Below are positions 17,768-26,450 of a DNA stretch of 64,000 nt, piece by piece. The DNA is from Neolewinella xylanilytica (GTDB lineage: Bacteria; Bacteroidota; Bacteroidia; Chitinophagales; Saprospiraceae): the NCBI RefSeq assembly GCF_002934605.1, contig NZ_PTJC01000005.1, positions 1,178,001-1,242,000 of the forward strand, in the 5' to 3' direction. Within the stretch, counting starts at the first letter, position 1. Every line of letters starts with the position of its first letter. A program made the position numbers and the translations under genes. The notes below the pieces were generated by a model, which did no database searches, was not told the origin of the DNA, and was given only the letters and a program-made list of their open reading frames with translations.

Positions 17768-18661
17768 TCACCAGTCGATCCCCTTGCGCAACCAGTTGAG
17801 GGTTTCGGCTTCCCGGCTGTCCGGCGGTGGCTGGTGATCGTAAGCCCAGCCCGCCAGCGGGGGCAGGCTCATCAGAATGCTTTCGGTGCGGCCGCTGGTA
17901 GTGAGGCCGAACTTGGTGCCCCGGTCCCAGACCAGGTTGAATTCCACGTACCGGCCCCGCCGTAGCCGCTGCCAGTCCCGTTCGGACTCGGTGACGGGCG
18001 TCTGCCGGTTGAGCGCCAGCAGTTGGAGGTAGGTGGGGGCAAATGTTTCTCCTACCGCCGCGGTGAAGTCGAAGAGCTCCCGCTTGCTTTTTCCCTCCGC
18101 AGCGGGCTCGAGACGGTCGAAGAAGATGCCCCCGATACCGCGCGTCTCCTCCCGGTGGGGAATGTAGAAGTAGTCGTCCGCCCAGCTTTTGAACCGGGGG
18201 TAGTAGGCCGCGTCGAAGCGGGCGCAGGTAGCCCGAAGCTGAGCGTGAAACCAGGCCGCCTGCTCTGGCACCACGTAGTGCGGGGTCAGGTCGATGCCGC
18301 CGCCGAACCAGAAGCGCCCGCCCTCCAGTTCGAAGTAGCGCACGTTCATGTGGATAATGGGTACGTGGGGGTTGCGCGGGTGGAGGACGATGCTGACCCC
18401 AGTGGCGTAGAATTCGGTCTGCCCCGCTTCGGCGTGGAGGCTGGCCGCGGCGGCCGGGGAGAGCTCCCCGTGGACGGCGCTGTAGTTGACGCCGCCCTTT
18501 TCGATGTCCTGGCCGTTGATCACCCGGGCGCGCCCGCCGCCGCCGCCGGGGCGGTCCCAGCTGTCTTCCCGGAATTCGGTACCGTCGGCCGCGGCGAGCT
18601 GCCGGCAGATATCGTCTTGGAGGCCCTGGAAGTAAGCGCTTATTTCGTGGAGGTCCGGCAT
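17768..18661 (-). CDS. hemF: Oxygen-dependent coproporphyrinogen-III oxidase
   Basis: The product has 297 residues, the usual HemF length. Family signatures are present: FREDSWDRPGGGGGRARVI, KGGVNYSAVHG, HPRNPHVPIIHMNVRYFE, FGGGIDLTPHYV, RGIGGIFFDRL and YVEFNLVWDRGTKFGL. HemF decarboxylates coproporphyrinogen III to protoporphyrinogen IX with molecular oxygen in the cytoplasm, a late step of heme synthesis. Its ATG overlaps the stop of the ArsC-like gene. Heme oxygenase and a bacteriophytochrome lie just upstream on the same strand, so heme made here could feed the chromophore pathway. Confidence 0.95.
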   Translation of the reverse strand: MPDLHEISAYFQGLQDDICRQLAAADGTEFREDSWDRPGGGGGRARVINGQDIEKGGVNYSAVHGELSPAAAASLHAEAGQTEFYATGVSIVLHPRNPHVPIIHMNVRYFELEGGRFWFGGGIDLTPHYVVPEQAAWFHAQLRATCARFDAAYYPRFKSWADDYFYIPHREETRGIGGIFFDRLEPAAEGKSKRELFDFTAAVGETFAPTYLQLLALNRQTPVTESERDWQRLRRGRYVEFNLVWDRGTKFGLTTSGRTESILMSLPPLAGWAYDHQPPPDSREAETLNWLRKGIDW

Positions 18662-19014
18662 CAGGCGTCGAGGGCTTCGCGGGTACCGGCAACGCTTTTT
18701 TTCGCACTGCCGATGAAGATGCGGTCGCCGACGACGGTCACCGGGCGCTTCAGGAAGGTATATTCTTCGAGGATGAGCCGGCGGTAGTCCTGCTCGGTCA
18801 GCTCCCGGTCGGCCAGGCCCAGGCTGCGGTATTTCATCGCCCTCCGGCTAAAGAGGGCTTCGTAGCTGCCGGCCAGCTCGGCCATACGGTCGAGCTCCGG
18901 CGGGGTGATGGCGGTTTCCTTGATGTTGACGACCTCGAGGTCGGGGCGGTCACCGATTTCGGTGCGGATGCGCTGACAGGTCTTGCAGGTACTTAGCTGG
19001 TACATTTTTGCCAT
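18661..19014 (-). CDS. ArsC/Spx/MgsR-family thioredoxin-fold protein
   Basis: The product has 117 residues. The N-terminal strand and CxxC motif (MYQLSTCKTCQRIRTEI) and the pattern of ArsC-family proteins (ELDRMAELAGSYEALFSRRAMKYRSLGL, then LILEEYTFLKRPVTVVGDRIFIG) are clear. The terminal domain keeps the cis-Pro region LKRPV. It could be an arsenate reductase-like enzyme or a redox regulator; no ars operon is nearby, so its role is open. It starts four bases after a TAGCTTTG box and overlaps hemF by one base. Confidence 0.82.
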   Translation of the reverse strand: MAKMYQLSTCKTCQRIRTEIGDRPDLEVVNIKETAITPPELDRMAELAGSYEALFSRRAMKYRSLGLADRELTEQDYRRLILEEYTFLKRPVTVVGDRIFIGSAKKSVAGTREALDA

Positions 19015-19018
19015 GGCG

Positions 19019-19026
19019 CAAAGCTA
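19019..19026 (-). promoter_or_regulatory. -7 box TAGCTTTG four bases before a start codon
   Basis: On the minus strand TAGCTTTG (a perfect TAnnTTTG) is followed by CGCC and the ATG at 19014. It would give the ArsC-like gene and hemF a leaderless message independent of the upstream phytochrome block. Confidence 0.5.
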
Positions 19027-19042
19027 AGGCTTTTGCCCGCCG

Positions 19043-19573
19043 TCAGCCCGGCGTGGCCCACTCCGCCGCGAAGCGGGCGAAGGTGTCCCGGGCGCTCTGC
19101 TCGGCCCGCCGCAGGTCGTCCTCTCCGAGGGGTACCGTGGCGATCATTTTCGTGAAGGCCCGCCACTGCTTTACGCCCCATTCCGACTGCTCCCGGTAGA
19201 AGGTAAAGGGGGCCTCCGAGCGGAGCCGTTCGTTGTCCTGCAGCTTGCGGTAGATCAGGCTTCCTCCCAGGCTGGCTCCCTCGAGCACGTACAGGCGGCC
19301 GAGTACCTCCGGTAAGTCGTAGGAAGTGTCGGGCGACGGGGGCGCGGGAGTTAGGAAACGGGGACGGTAGGCATAGTCTCCCCGGGCGAACCCGTTGACC
19401 AGCGGCTCCAGTAGCAGGTGGACGCGTCGCTGCCAGTCGATCACCCGACGGTATTCGGCCGCGGTAAGCGATCCGTCCATCATTTTTGCGCCCATCGTCA
19501 TGCTTTCCAGGTGCCGGTGGTCCGCGCTGGTAGCGGACCGCAGTCGGTCCAGGAGCTGTTGGCCGTCGCTCAT
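19043..19573 (-). CDS. bphO: Biliverdin-producing heme oxygenase of the phytochrome operon
   Basis: The product has 176 residues. The heme-ligand region is TSADHRHLESMTMG (His19 most likely proximal). The distal-helix signature LGRLYVLEGASLGGSLIYRKL fits bacterial heme oxygenases of the BphO/HemO group. It opens heme to biliverdin, iron and CO in the cytoplasm. Biliverdin is the chromophore of bacteriophytochromes, and the gene follows the response regulator of the phytochrome with an ATGA overlap, so kinase, regulator and chromophore enzyme are made together. Confidence 0.88.
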   Translation of the reverse strand: MSDGQQLLDRLRSATSADHRHLESMTMGAKMMDGSLTAAEYRRVIDWQRRVHLLLEPLVNGFARGDYAYRPRFLTPAPPSPDTSYDLPEVLGRLYVLEGASLGGSLIYRKLQDNERLRSEAPFTFYREQSEWGVKQWRAFTKMIATVPLGEDDLRRAEQSARDTFARFAAEWATPG

Positions 19574-20049
19574 ACGTCGATGTGGTTGAACTTGATCCAG
19601 AAGGTGGACAGACAGGCAACCAGGTCCTTCAGGTCGCCGTAGCGCTCCGGCTTGGTAAGGTAGGCGTTGACGTTGTGGCGGTAGGCGCGCTGGATATCCT
19701 TCTTTTCGGAGGAGGCACTAAGGATGATAACGGGCAGCCGGCGGAGCCGGGTACGGCTGCGAATGAACTCCAACAGGTCGAGTCCGGTGAGACCCGGCAT
19801 TTTGATGTCCAGCACGATCAGGTTCGGCAGGCGGTCGTTGTGCTCCAGTCGTTGCAGGAGGTAGTCGCGCGTTAGCTTTCCGTTGGACTGGTGTACCAGC
19901 GGGTAGTCAGGATTGAACTTCCGGAAGGCCCGCTCGAAGAAGATGTAATCGGCGTAATTGTCCTCCGCGTAAAGAAGATAGGGCTCCGTGTGGAGGATGT
20001 CCGAATGCTCCGGCGCAGCGGGCTCCTGATTAGCGTCAGCCATGGGCAT
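19570..20049 (-). CDS. Single-domain response regulator (Rcp1-like)
   Basis: The product has 159 residues with one receiver domain and no output domain. The acidic pocket is LLYAEDNYADYIFF, the phospho-acceptor Asp is in NLIVLDIKMPGLTGLDLLE, and VIILSASSE and YLTKPERYGDL supply the Thr/Ser and Lys switch residues. A longer loop before the phosphorylation site is typical of regulators paired with phytochromes. The C-terminal STFWIKFNHID resembles the end of the other regulator here (SFWIKTNRL). It starts one base after the bacteriophytochrome stop. Confidence 0.9.
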   Translation of the reverse strand: MPMADANQEPAAPEHSDILHTEPYLLYAEDNYADYIFFERAFRKFNPDYPLVHQSNGKLTRDYLLQRLEHNDRLPNLIVLDIKMPGLTGLDLLEFIRSRTRLRRLPVIILSASSEKKDIQRAYRHNVNAYLTKPERYGDLKDLVACLSTFWIKFNHIDV

Positions 20050-20050
20050 C

Positions 20051-22351
20051 TTAAAGCTGTTCGGGGGCGAGGTAGAAATTGAAGGTGACGCCCAGGATAT
20101 CGTCAGATACCCACACTTTGCCGTTGTGGCGGTTGACGATGCGTTCCACGATGGCCAGGCCTACCCCCGTGCCCTCGGTCTCCGACTGGGTGGACAAGCG
20201 GCTGAACATCTCAAAGATGGTATCCGCGTATTCCTTGGGGATGGACGGCCCGGTATTGGAGATGTAAAAGGAGGGGCGGTTGTCCCGCCCGTGCTTCCTG
20301 GTACCGATCTGCAGTGCGGACTCGCTGTCGGGCCCCGGTTGCATATACTTCAGCGCGTTGGAGATCAAGTTCATGAGCAACTGGCGTAACATGCGCTTAT
20401 CGGCGATCACGGTCGGCATGTTTTCGGTCATCTCGATCCGGATCTCCGTGTCGGCAGCGTATACGGGCAGCAACTCGGCGATCACCTCGGCGGCGATGGC
20501 GGATACCTGCAAGCTTTCCAGTTGCATGCCCCCGCTCCCGACGCGGCTGAGTTCCAGGATGTCGGTGATGAAACTGTTCATTTGCTGCACCCCGGCGTGG
20601 ATCTTGGTGATGATCTCGTGGCCTTCGGCGTCGAGCTGATCGCCGTAATCTTCGGCCAGGATCTCGGTGTAGCCGTTGATGGCCCGCAGGGGGGCCCGCA
20701 GGTCGTGGGAAACGGTGTAGGAAAACGTCTCCAGATCCTGTAGGGCCTTCTTCAGTTGTTCGTTGACCTGTTTTACCTCGGTGTAGCGCTCCATGAGGCT
20801 ATTGAGGATCGTGATCCGTAGCGAGATCGCGGTATCAATCTCTTCCTTGAGCCAGGGCGCGCTGCATCCCTCTACCGTTTCCACGTAGCGGGCGAAACTT
20901 CTGCGGGGGCCGAGGCGGCGGGTTCCGTCCTCCGAGGTGATCAACTCCTTTTCCGGCTGTCCGCCCCAGGTTATGGTTTGGGAAATGCCCGGACGGAACC
21001 AGCAGATCCAGTCCGAAAAGTCTGGATTCATGAAAATGATCAGCACGCCGGCGGCTTCGTCGCAGTAGTGCTCAAAGGGTTTGAAAACCTCACCGATCTT
21101 TTCATTGGTGAAGACGAGGTTCGACTCCGGGTTGCCCTTTTCCTGGACGAATCTGATCAGGGCCTGAATATCCTCCAGGGGAGGCGTGGTATCGTACGCC
21201 TCGTAGCGATTCTCGAAGTGGATGGCCGCCCCGGAGATGCCGGAGAACAGGTTGCGGATGTTGTGGGTGCCCTTGGTAAGCCCGTCGAACAAGTTGCGGG
21301 TCTTCGTGATCATCTCCCCGATCGCCAGCCGAGCCAGGTTACGGGTGAGGGTTTCCTGGCGGTAGCGGTTCGCGGACTGCAAAGAGAGATGGCCGCTGAA
21401 AATCTGGCCTACAAAAGCCAGCATGCTTCGGATACTGTAGTCGATGAACCGCGGCGAATAATGGTGGAGCGCGAATAAGCCCCACAATTTGCCTTCCAGT
21501 ACGATGGCTACGCTCAGCGAATTATTGACACCCATATGGCTCAGGTACTCCAGGTGGACCGGAGAGACGCCCCGGCTGGTAGCCATGGTCAGGTCGAGGG
21601 GGGCTTCCTCCACGGCGACACTACTGTGCAGGCGGGCCGGCGTTTCCACCCCGTTGCTGATAAGGCGTACCCGGTTCTTCAGGTACAGCTCCCGGGCCTG
21701 CTTGGGAATGTCGGTGTGGGGGTACCGCAGGCCCTCGAAGGGTTCCAGGTTTTCGCCGCGGGCTTCGGCGATCACCTCCCCGTTGTAGTCTTTATCGAAG
21801 CGGTATACCATCACGCGATCGTAGGCGGTTACCTGGCGAATGACCTTGGCCGTTTCCGTAAACAGATTGTCGTACTCCCGTATCTGCTGAATCTTGGCAA
21901 TCGCCCGCGAGAGCAATTGCTGGTAACGCGATGCCTGGATGAATTCGGAGGCGGACTCCACCTCGACCAGCAGGAAGTCGCCGTTCTGGTGAATGATCAC
22001 GTTCTTCAGTACCCGCTCGGTACCGACCTTGAAAAAGGCCTGGATGGGATTGAGGGTCTCGAAACCGTCTTCCCGTCCCAGGCCCACCGATATCTGCGCG
22101 GTGATCTCGTAGGGGAGAATCTCCCGCATGTGCCGGTCCATAATCTCCTGCCAGGGTTTCCCGATGATCTCCTGGGAATTTCCGCTGACGTAGCGGGCAA
22201 TGAGGTCGTCTTTTCCCAGCGCGATCAGGCAGGCGTGTGCCTGGATGACCTGAATGTGGCGCAGGGGTTCGTCGTCGCAATTCTCTAAATCTACCCGGTA
22301 AGGATAAATCTGGCGAATATTATTGGCTACCGGGTCATTGGTTACGTGCAT
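20051..22351 (-). CDS. bphP: Bacteriophytochrome histidine kinase (PAS-GAF-PHY-HisKA-HATPase)
   Basis: The product has 766 residues. The biliverdin cysteine is Cys25, in NCDDEPL, the usual C-x-x-EP place before the PAS domain (about 30-125). The GAF domain (about 145-305) carries Asp214 in TDIPKQAR, His266 in SPVHLEYL and the terminal His pair in GLFALHHYSPR, all chromophore-pocket residues of the family. PHY covers about 320-510. HisKA has the phospho-acceptor His near 549 (FSYTVSHDLRAPLRA), followed by N box NLISNALKY and G box GTGVGLAI. In the ATPase the usual DNG box reads SNTGPSIP, so the Asp is replaced; this change should be checked for activity. It senses red/far-red light and phosphorylates the adjacent regulator. 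Confidence 0.95.
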   Translation of the reverse strand: MHVTNDPVANNIRQIYPYRVDLENCDDEPLRHIQVIQAHACLIALGKDDLIARYVSGNSQEIIGKPWQEIMDRHMREILPYEITAQISVGLGREDGFETLNPIQAFFKVGTERVLKNVIIHQNGDFLLVEVESASEFIQASRYQQLLSRAIAKIQQIREYDNLFTETAKVIRQVTAYDRVMVYRFDKDYNGEVIAEARGENLEPFEGLRYPHTDIPKQARELYLKNRVRLISNGVETPARLHSSVAVEEAPLDLTMATSRGVSPVHLEYLSHMGVNNSLSVAIVLEGKLWGLFALHHYSPRFIDYSIRSMLAFVGQIFSGHLSLQSANRYRQETLTRNLARLAIGEMITKTRNLFDGLTKGTHNIRNLFSGISGAAIHFENRYEAYDTTPPLEDIQALIRFVQEKGNPESNLVFTNEKIGEVFKPFEHYCDEAAGVLIIFMNPDFSDWICWFRPGISQTITWGGQPEKELITSEDGTRRLGPRRSFARYVETVEGCSAPWLKEEIDTAISLRITILNSLMERYTEVKQVNEQLKKALQDLETFSYTVSHDLRAPLRAINGYTEILAEDYGDQLDAEGHEIITKIHAGVQQMNSFITDILELSRVGSGGMQLESLQVSAIAAEVIAELLPVYAADTEIRIEMTENMPTVIADKRMLRQLLMNLISNALKYMQPGPDSESALQIGTRKHGRDNRPSFYISNTGPSIPKEYADTIFEMFSRLSTQSETEGTGVGLAIVERIVNRHNGKVWVSDDILGVTFNFYLAPEQL

Positions 22352-22491
22352 GCAAAAGTCTCTGTACGACCACTATCCCAAAAGATGATGAGTGGGCGAT
22401 AATGAAGTGGACTCCAGCCCGGGCGGGACCGGTCGGTGTTATCCGCTAGCGGAAGCACCTGGGCCGGGACGGGAGGGGGGCAAGAACTCCA

Positions 22492-22920
22492 TCACATCAC
22501 CATGGGGCGCAAACGATTGGTTTTAATCCAGAAAGAATTGATGGAATTGACCAGCTCCCGGAGGTCCTGGAAGCGGTTGGGTTTTACCAGGTAACCGTTG
22601 GCTCCGTAGTCATACGCCATGGCAATGTCCTGCGGCTCGTCGCTACTGGACATGATGATGACCGGTAAATTTTTGGTTCGTTCGTCGCTTTTCAGTTTAG
22701 CCAGTAGCTCCAGGCCGCTCATGCCGGGCATTTTGATGTCGAGAATCGCCAGGCGGGGCAGGAGCTTGGAATTGGTCACGTCACTGAGGCCCTCCAGTGC
22801 TTCCAAACCGTTCTTGCACCACACGAGCTCGGGGGGCGAATCCAGTCTGCGCAATGCGCGTTGAAAGAATTCAGCATCGGTGGAGTCGTCCTCGGCGAGT
22901 AAGATTTGATTAGCGTACAT
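22492..22920 (-). CDS. Single-domain response regulator
   Basis: The product has 142 residues: ILLAEDDSTDAEFFQRAL, the Asp in AILDIKMPGMSGLELL, VIIMSSSDEPQD and YLVKPNRFQDL. There is no output domain. It lies between the phytochrome-like kinase (76 bases upstream) and the true bacteriophytochrome (140 bases downstream), and probably belongs to the former. The end SFWIKTNRL is shared with the other regulator, which suggests duplication of a kinase-regulator pair. Confidence 0.9.
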   Translation of the reverse strand: MYANQILLAEDDSTDAEFFQRALRRLDSPPELVWCKNGLEALEGLSDVTNSKLLPRLAILDIKMPGMSGLELLAKLKSDERTKNLPVIIMSSSDEPQDIAMAYDYGANGYLVKPNRFQDLRELVNSINSFWIKTNRLRPMVM

Positions 22921-22996
22921 GGGGCAAGAGCGTAACTGAAAAAACGGGGCAAGGCGGGCAAACCGTTAAAGAACTACAGAAACAACTCAAATTTCG

Positions 22997-25168
22997 CTAG
23001 AATAGTTTGCTGGCATCGGAAAGATTTGGATCGGTATTAAAGAGAAAGGTTGCCCCCCTCCCCGCTTCGCTTTCGATCCGTATTTCGCCGTTGTGCCGGC
23101 TGAGGATACGGCGGGAAATGGCCAGTCCTACACCGTTTCCCGCGTAGTCCTCCTTGGTTACCAGGCGGTTGAACATACCGAATACCCGCTCCTGGTGGGC
23201 TTTGTCGATACCGATGCCGTTGTCGCGGACGAAATATTCGCCGTCACCGTATTCGTTGGCGGGCCGGTAACCGACTTCCACAATGGGTTCGGTTTGTCCT
23301 GCGCTGTACTTAAAGGCATTGGAGAGTAGATGGCGAAATACCATGGTTAGGAGTCGACGGTCTCCCCGTAGCGGGGGCAGGCCCTTCTGGATCCTAATCT
23401 CCAGCGGGAACGCGAACTGGTTTTCGAGTTCTTTTTTCGCCGTACGCACCATTTTAGCCACGTCGCAGACGGTGACCTGGAGCGTTACCCTACCGATGCG
23501 GCTCAACTCCAAAATGTCGGTGATGAATTGATTCATCCGGGCCGCGTTATTTTGGATCACCTGGATCAGTGCCTGGCCCTCGGCGTCGATCTGCGGCCCG
23601 AAATCTTCCATCAAAATTTCGGCAAACCCATCGATCCCCCGCAGCGGTGCCCGCAGGTCATGGCTCACCGTATAGCTAAAGGATTCCAGCTCCTCGTAGG
23701 CAACCTGGAGGCGGTGGTTGATCCGGGTGAGCTGGCCATAGCGTTCCATGATGACGTCGCGGATGTAGTGTTGGAGGTCCCGGGCCGTATCCTGGTTTTC
23801 ATCCGACCAGGGCAGGGAATAGCCACGGCGGATCTCCGTCGTCGATTCGAACCGTTTTCCGCCGGCTTCCGCTCCTTCGTTCTGGCGGCTCCCATAGATG
23901 ACTTTCTGGGCTATTTCCCCCCGGAACCACGCGATCCATTCCGTACACCGGATGTTCAGCGGGATGGCCAGGAAGCCCGCCGCGGTGGCGGTAAGGTCGG
24001 AGGCCGTCGGGACAAGGGAAGCCAGGTGATCGGTATTGAATACGTCGTTGCTGGCGACCTGGGATTTGGCCCAATCCAGCAACTCGCGCACCGTGCTTTC
24101 GGGTGGCGTCAGGCCAATCGTCACCAGGTCGCCGTCCAGTAGGATGGCCGCTCCGCTGGTGTCCGGCATGAGGTCCATAATGCTGGGGTCGGAACGCTGT
24201 AGCCCCGCCAGTAAACTGGGAGCGGTCGCTAAATTCTCCCGCACTTGGGTCCGGATAAGTTCGGTGGCCAGCAGTTGCCGGTGCGCGACGTTGAAGGCGC
24301 GGTACGCCAGGGCCTGACTGGTCAGGTTGCCAATGAGGTGGGCGAAATTTCGCAGTTGATGATCCAGGTACACGGGTTGCTTGGCGTGGCCGAAAATCAT
24401 TCCCCATAATTCATCATCTTGCCACAGGGCGATGCCGAGATAACCCTGCAGGCTTGCCTCCTCGACAAACCGGATTATCGTGTCGAACACCTTCCGGCTC
24501 CCCAAGCAATGGCGGATCATACCCGCTGCTTCCGTAGCGTCGCCCACGAAGGTGGTTTCGGCGTGGTTCCCGAATGGATAGCTGTGCACGCTTTCCAGGC
24601 GGTAGAGGTGGTGTGCTTCCAGCGGGAAGTCCTGTTGGCGGTACCGTAACCCGTTGATGGAGGGTAAAACACCATTGTTGTATTCCTCCGTAATGACGCC
24701 CGAACCGTCGTGCTCGAGGTGGTAAATGACTACCCGATCGTACTTGAGGTAGGTAGCGATGCGGCTGCAAACGCCCTGCAGCAATTCCGAGGTACTGGTT
24801 GCCCGGATGATAGCCTGGTTGATTTCCCGTAGGGCCGCCCCGTGGGGGAAGTCAATCTCCATCCGGGTTCTTGGCTCCACTTCCAGGACGAGCAGGTTAT
24901 CCGTGTGGTGGGCGATCACCTGTTTGTGGTCCCAGTCTACCGGCTCCCGCTCGGTAAGCTGGATCTCCGCGATTTCCAACTGCTTGATCATGTGCCTGGC
25001 GGCACCCAGTGTCGACGGACTGAATAGTACGGTGGCCGGTTGGCCGATAAGGGTTTCGGCACTTGCTCCGACAATCGTTTCGACGTTTTTGGTCACGGCA
25101 GTGATCGAACCCGCATCATCAACGACGATCACGTAGGCGTAAGCTTGTATGGATAGGGTTTCGGACAT
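22997..25168 (-). CDS. Degenerate phytochrome-like histidine kinase lacking chromophore residues
   Basis: The product has 723 residues from the ATG at 25168. It has the phytochrome layout: PAS-like (about 1-110), GAF (115-285), PHY-like (290-490), HisKA (FSYTVSHDLRAPLRG) and a canonical HATPase (VRDNGIGI, NGVGLAI). It begins at the strand equivalent to IQAHACLI of the neighbouring bacteriophytochrome and so lacks the N-terminal lasso with the biliverdin Cys. DIPxQAR is changed to DFPLEAHHLY, the SPxHLEYL His is absent (FDTIIRFVEEAS), and the HH of the GAF end is GHA. It is therefore unlikely to bind bilin covalently, and perhaps not at all. It may sense something else or pair with the true phytochrome. 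A longer start at 25234 adds no phytochrome sequence. Confidence 0.85.
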   Translation of the reverse strand: MSETLSIQAYAYVIVVDDAGSITAVTKNVETIVGASAETLIGQPATVLFSPSTLGAARHMIKQLEIAEIQLTEREPVDWDHKQVIAHHTDNLLVLEVEPRTRMEIDFPHGAALREINQAIIRATSTSELLQGVCSRIATYLKYDRVVIYHLEHDGSGVITEEYNNGVLPSINGLRYRQQDFPLEAHHLYRLESVHSYPFGNHAETTFVGDATEAAGMIRHCLGSRKVFDTIIRFVEEASLQGYLGIALWQDDELWGMIFGHAKQPVYLDHQLRNFAHLIGNLTSQALAYRAFNVAHRQLLATELIRTQVRENLATAPSLLAGLQRSDPSIMDLMPDTSGAAILLDGDLVTIGLTPPESTVRELLDWAKSQVASNDVFNTDHLASLVPTASDLTATAAGFLAIPLNIRCTEWIAWFRGEIAQKVIYGSRQNEGAEAGGKRFESTTEIRRGYSLPWSDENQDTARDLQHYIRDVIMERYGQLTRINHRLQVAYEELESFSYTVSHDLRAPLRGIDGFAEILMEDFGPQIDAEGQALIQVIQNNAARMNQFITDILELSRIGRVTLQVTVCDVAKMVRTAKKELENQFAFPLEIRIQKGLPPLRGDRRLLTMVFRHLLSNAFKYSAGQTEPIVEVGYRPANEYGDGEYFVRDNGIGIDKAHQERVFGMFNRLVTKEDYAGNGVGLAISRRILSRHNGEIRIESEAGRGATFLFNTDPNLSDASKLF

Positions 25169-25260
25169 GGGAAAGACCAATGGAAAATACGGTAGTAAAC
25201 CCGTTACGTATAAAGCGCAACGAACAACTTCCATGTTTAAGGCCGCAAGTTAAAAAGCGG

Positions 25261-25276
25261 TGGTTTAGCTAAACCA
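25261..25276. promoter_or_regulatory. Perfect 16-base palindrome, possible operator
   Basis: TGGTTTAGCTAAACCA is a perfect dyad in the divergent gap between the phytochrome-like kinase (minus) and the membrane protein at 25304 (plus). It ends 20 bases before the -7-like TAGCTTTA at 25297-25304, so a bound protein would cover the -33 region of the plus-strand gene. Confidence 0.4.
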
Positions 25277-25303
25277 TGTGGGGCAATCCGGAATAATAGC
25301 TTT

Positions 25304-25807
25304 ATGGAAGCAAGCGAACGGCTTATACGACACCCTGGCCTCGACCCCCTGTGGCGAAGCATTGAGCGGGAACACCGCGGGAAACTGCTGGCGGCGGTCG
25401 TTTTGGTAACGGGCGGTCTGCTGCTTTGCGTCTTTTCTCGCCTGTATTCCGCCTGGTGGCCCTTCGCCGGTTCGCTGAGCGCCACGTTGGGTGCGGTCTG
25501 GTTACTACGCTCCCTCGGTCGGCAGCCGGTCGCCGCCTGGCGGGAGGATTTGCGGGAACGACCCGGGCGTTTCGTCTGGGTTTACGGAATGGTGACCGAA
25601 CGAATGCCGTTCGGGCTAAACCTGATGCGTAGCGGCGTCCTTTATATCTACGATGATACCGGCGAAGGACACAGCTTCAGTATGCCGGCCGATCAGTTGC
25701 TACTGGTTACCAAAACGCTGAACCGCCTGTTGCCCCGCGCGGAATTCGGCTATACCCAGGAACGGGAGTTGCATTACCGCGGTGAGATCAGCCGGCTAAA
25801 CAAATAA
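25304..25807 (+). CDS. Two-helix membrane protein of unknown function
   Basis: The product has 167 residues. Two hydrophobic helices (LLAAVVLVTGGLLLCVFS, then FAGSLSATLGAVWLL) occupy about 30-70; the C-terminal ~95 residues are soluble, with a repeated pattern of Arg and acidic residues (WREDLRERPGRFVWVYG). I do not recognise a family. It is followed four bases later by another unknown gene and may form a small operon with it and the DUF4174 gene. Confidence 0.7.
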   Translation: MEASERLIRHPGLDPLWRSIEREHRGKLLAAVVLVTGGLLLCVFSRLYSAWWPFAGSLSATLGAVWLLRSLGRQPVAAWREDLRERPGRFVWVYGMVTERMPFGLNLMRSGVLYIYDDTGEGHSFSMPADQLLLVTKTLNRLLPRAEFGYTQERELHYRGEISRLNK

Positions 25808-25810
25808 ATT

Positions 25811-26431
25811 ATGGCCAACTTCTGGCAAAAAATCACCGCGCTCTTCGATTCCGCCGAGCAGAGCGGCCCCGCCGATCCGGCCGTGCACGAAATGATCGAG
25901 CGCGACGAAGCGGAACTTCAGGATTACGCCCGCTGGAAACGCACCCTCGGCCGGCGCAGGCTCCTCGACTGGCTCACCGATCAGTACGCCGTCCAGCAAA
26001 CGATGGGAAACGGCGACCGGGCGGTGGACTTTCTCGATACCCCGAGCAGCAAAGGCTTCGTCATCCACTTCAGCGAAACCCAATATACCAAGCCGGAAAT
26101 CACCCACTTTTTCCACTACCTGAAAGAACGGGTGCTGGAGCTCAATTACCGTACGCAGATCAGCGACCGCAGGGTGTACAGCCGGCCCGACTGGGTAGAA
26201 ACCCAGGAACGGCACTACCTCAAACCCCGGACCCGTACCCAGCGACTGGCCGGACCGGTGGAGCGGGGCGGTCTGGAACAGAAATTCGGCAACATCACCG
26301 TGGAACTCGAACTCCGGAACGACGTCCCCTGGAACCTGCGGCTCCGCGCCACCACCTATCAGGATGCCCTGTACGGGGAGCCGGAGTCGTTTCGGGCCCT
26401 CCTAATGGCCCTGGCCGGAACAACGGATTAG
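25811..26431 (+). CDS. Conserved-looking protein of unknown function
   Basis: The product has 206 residues, soluble, with no signal peptide. It is rich in charged residues; the middle contains FVIHFSETQYTKPEITHFFHYLKERVLEL and the end has an ELELRND beta stretch. Codon use matches its neighbours and spacing is tight (3 bases from the gene before, 19 to the next), so it is very likely real. No family is recognised. Confidence 0.7.
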   Translation: MANFWQKITALFDSAEQSGPADPAVHEMIERDEAELQDYARWKRTLGRRRLLDWLTDQYAVQQTMGNGDRAVDFLDTPSSKGFVIHFSETQYTKPEITHFFHYLKERVLELNYRTQISDRRVYSRPDWVETQERHYLKPRTRTQRLAGPVERGGLEQKFGNITVELELRNDVPWNLRLRATTYQDALYGEPESFRALLMALAGTTD

Positions 26432-26450
26432 CCTTCCACGTTTCCGTGGT

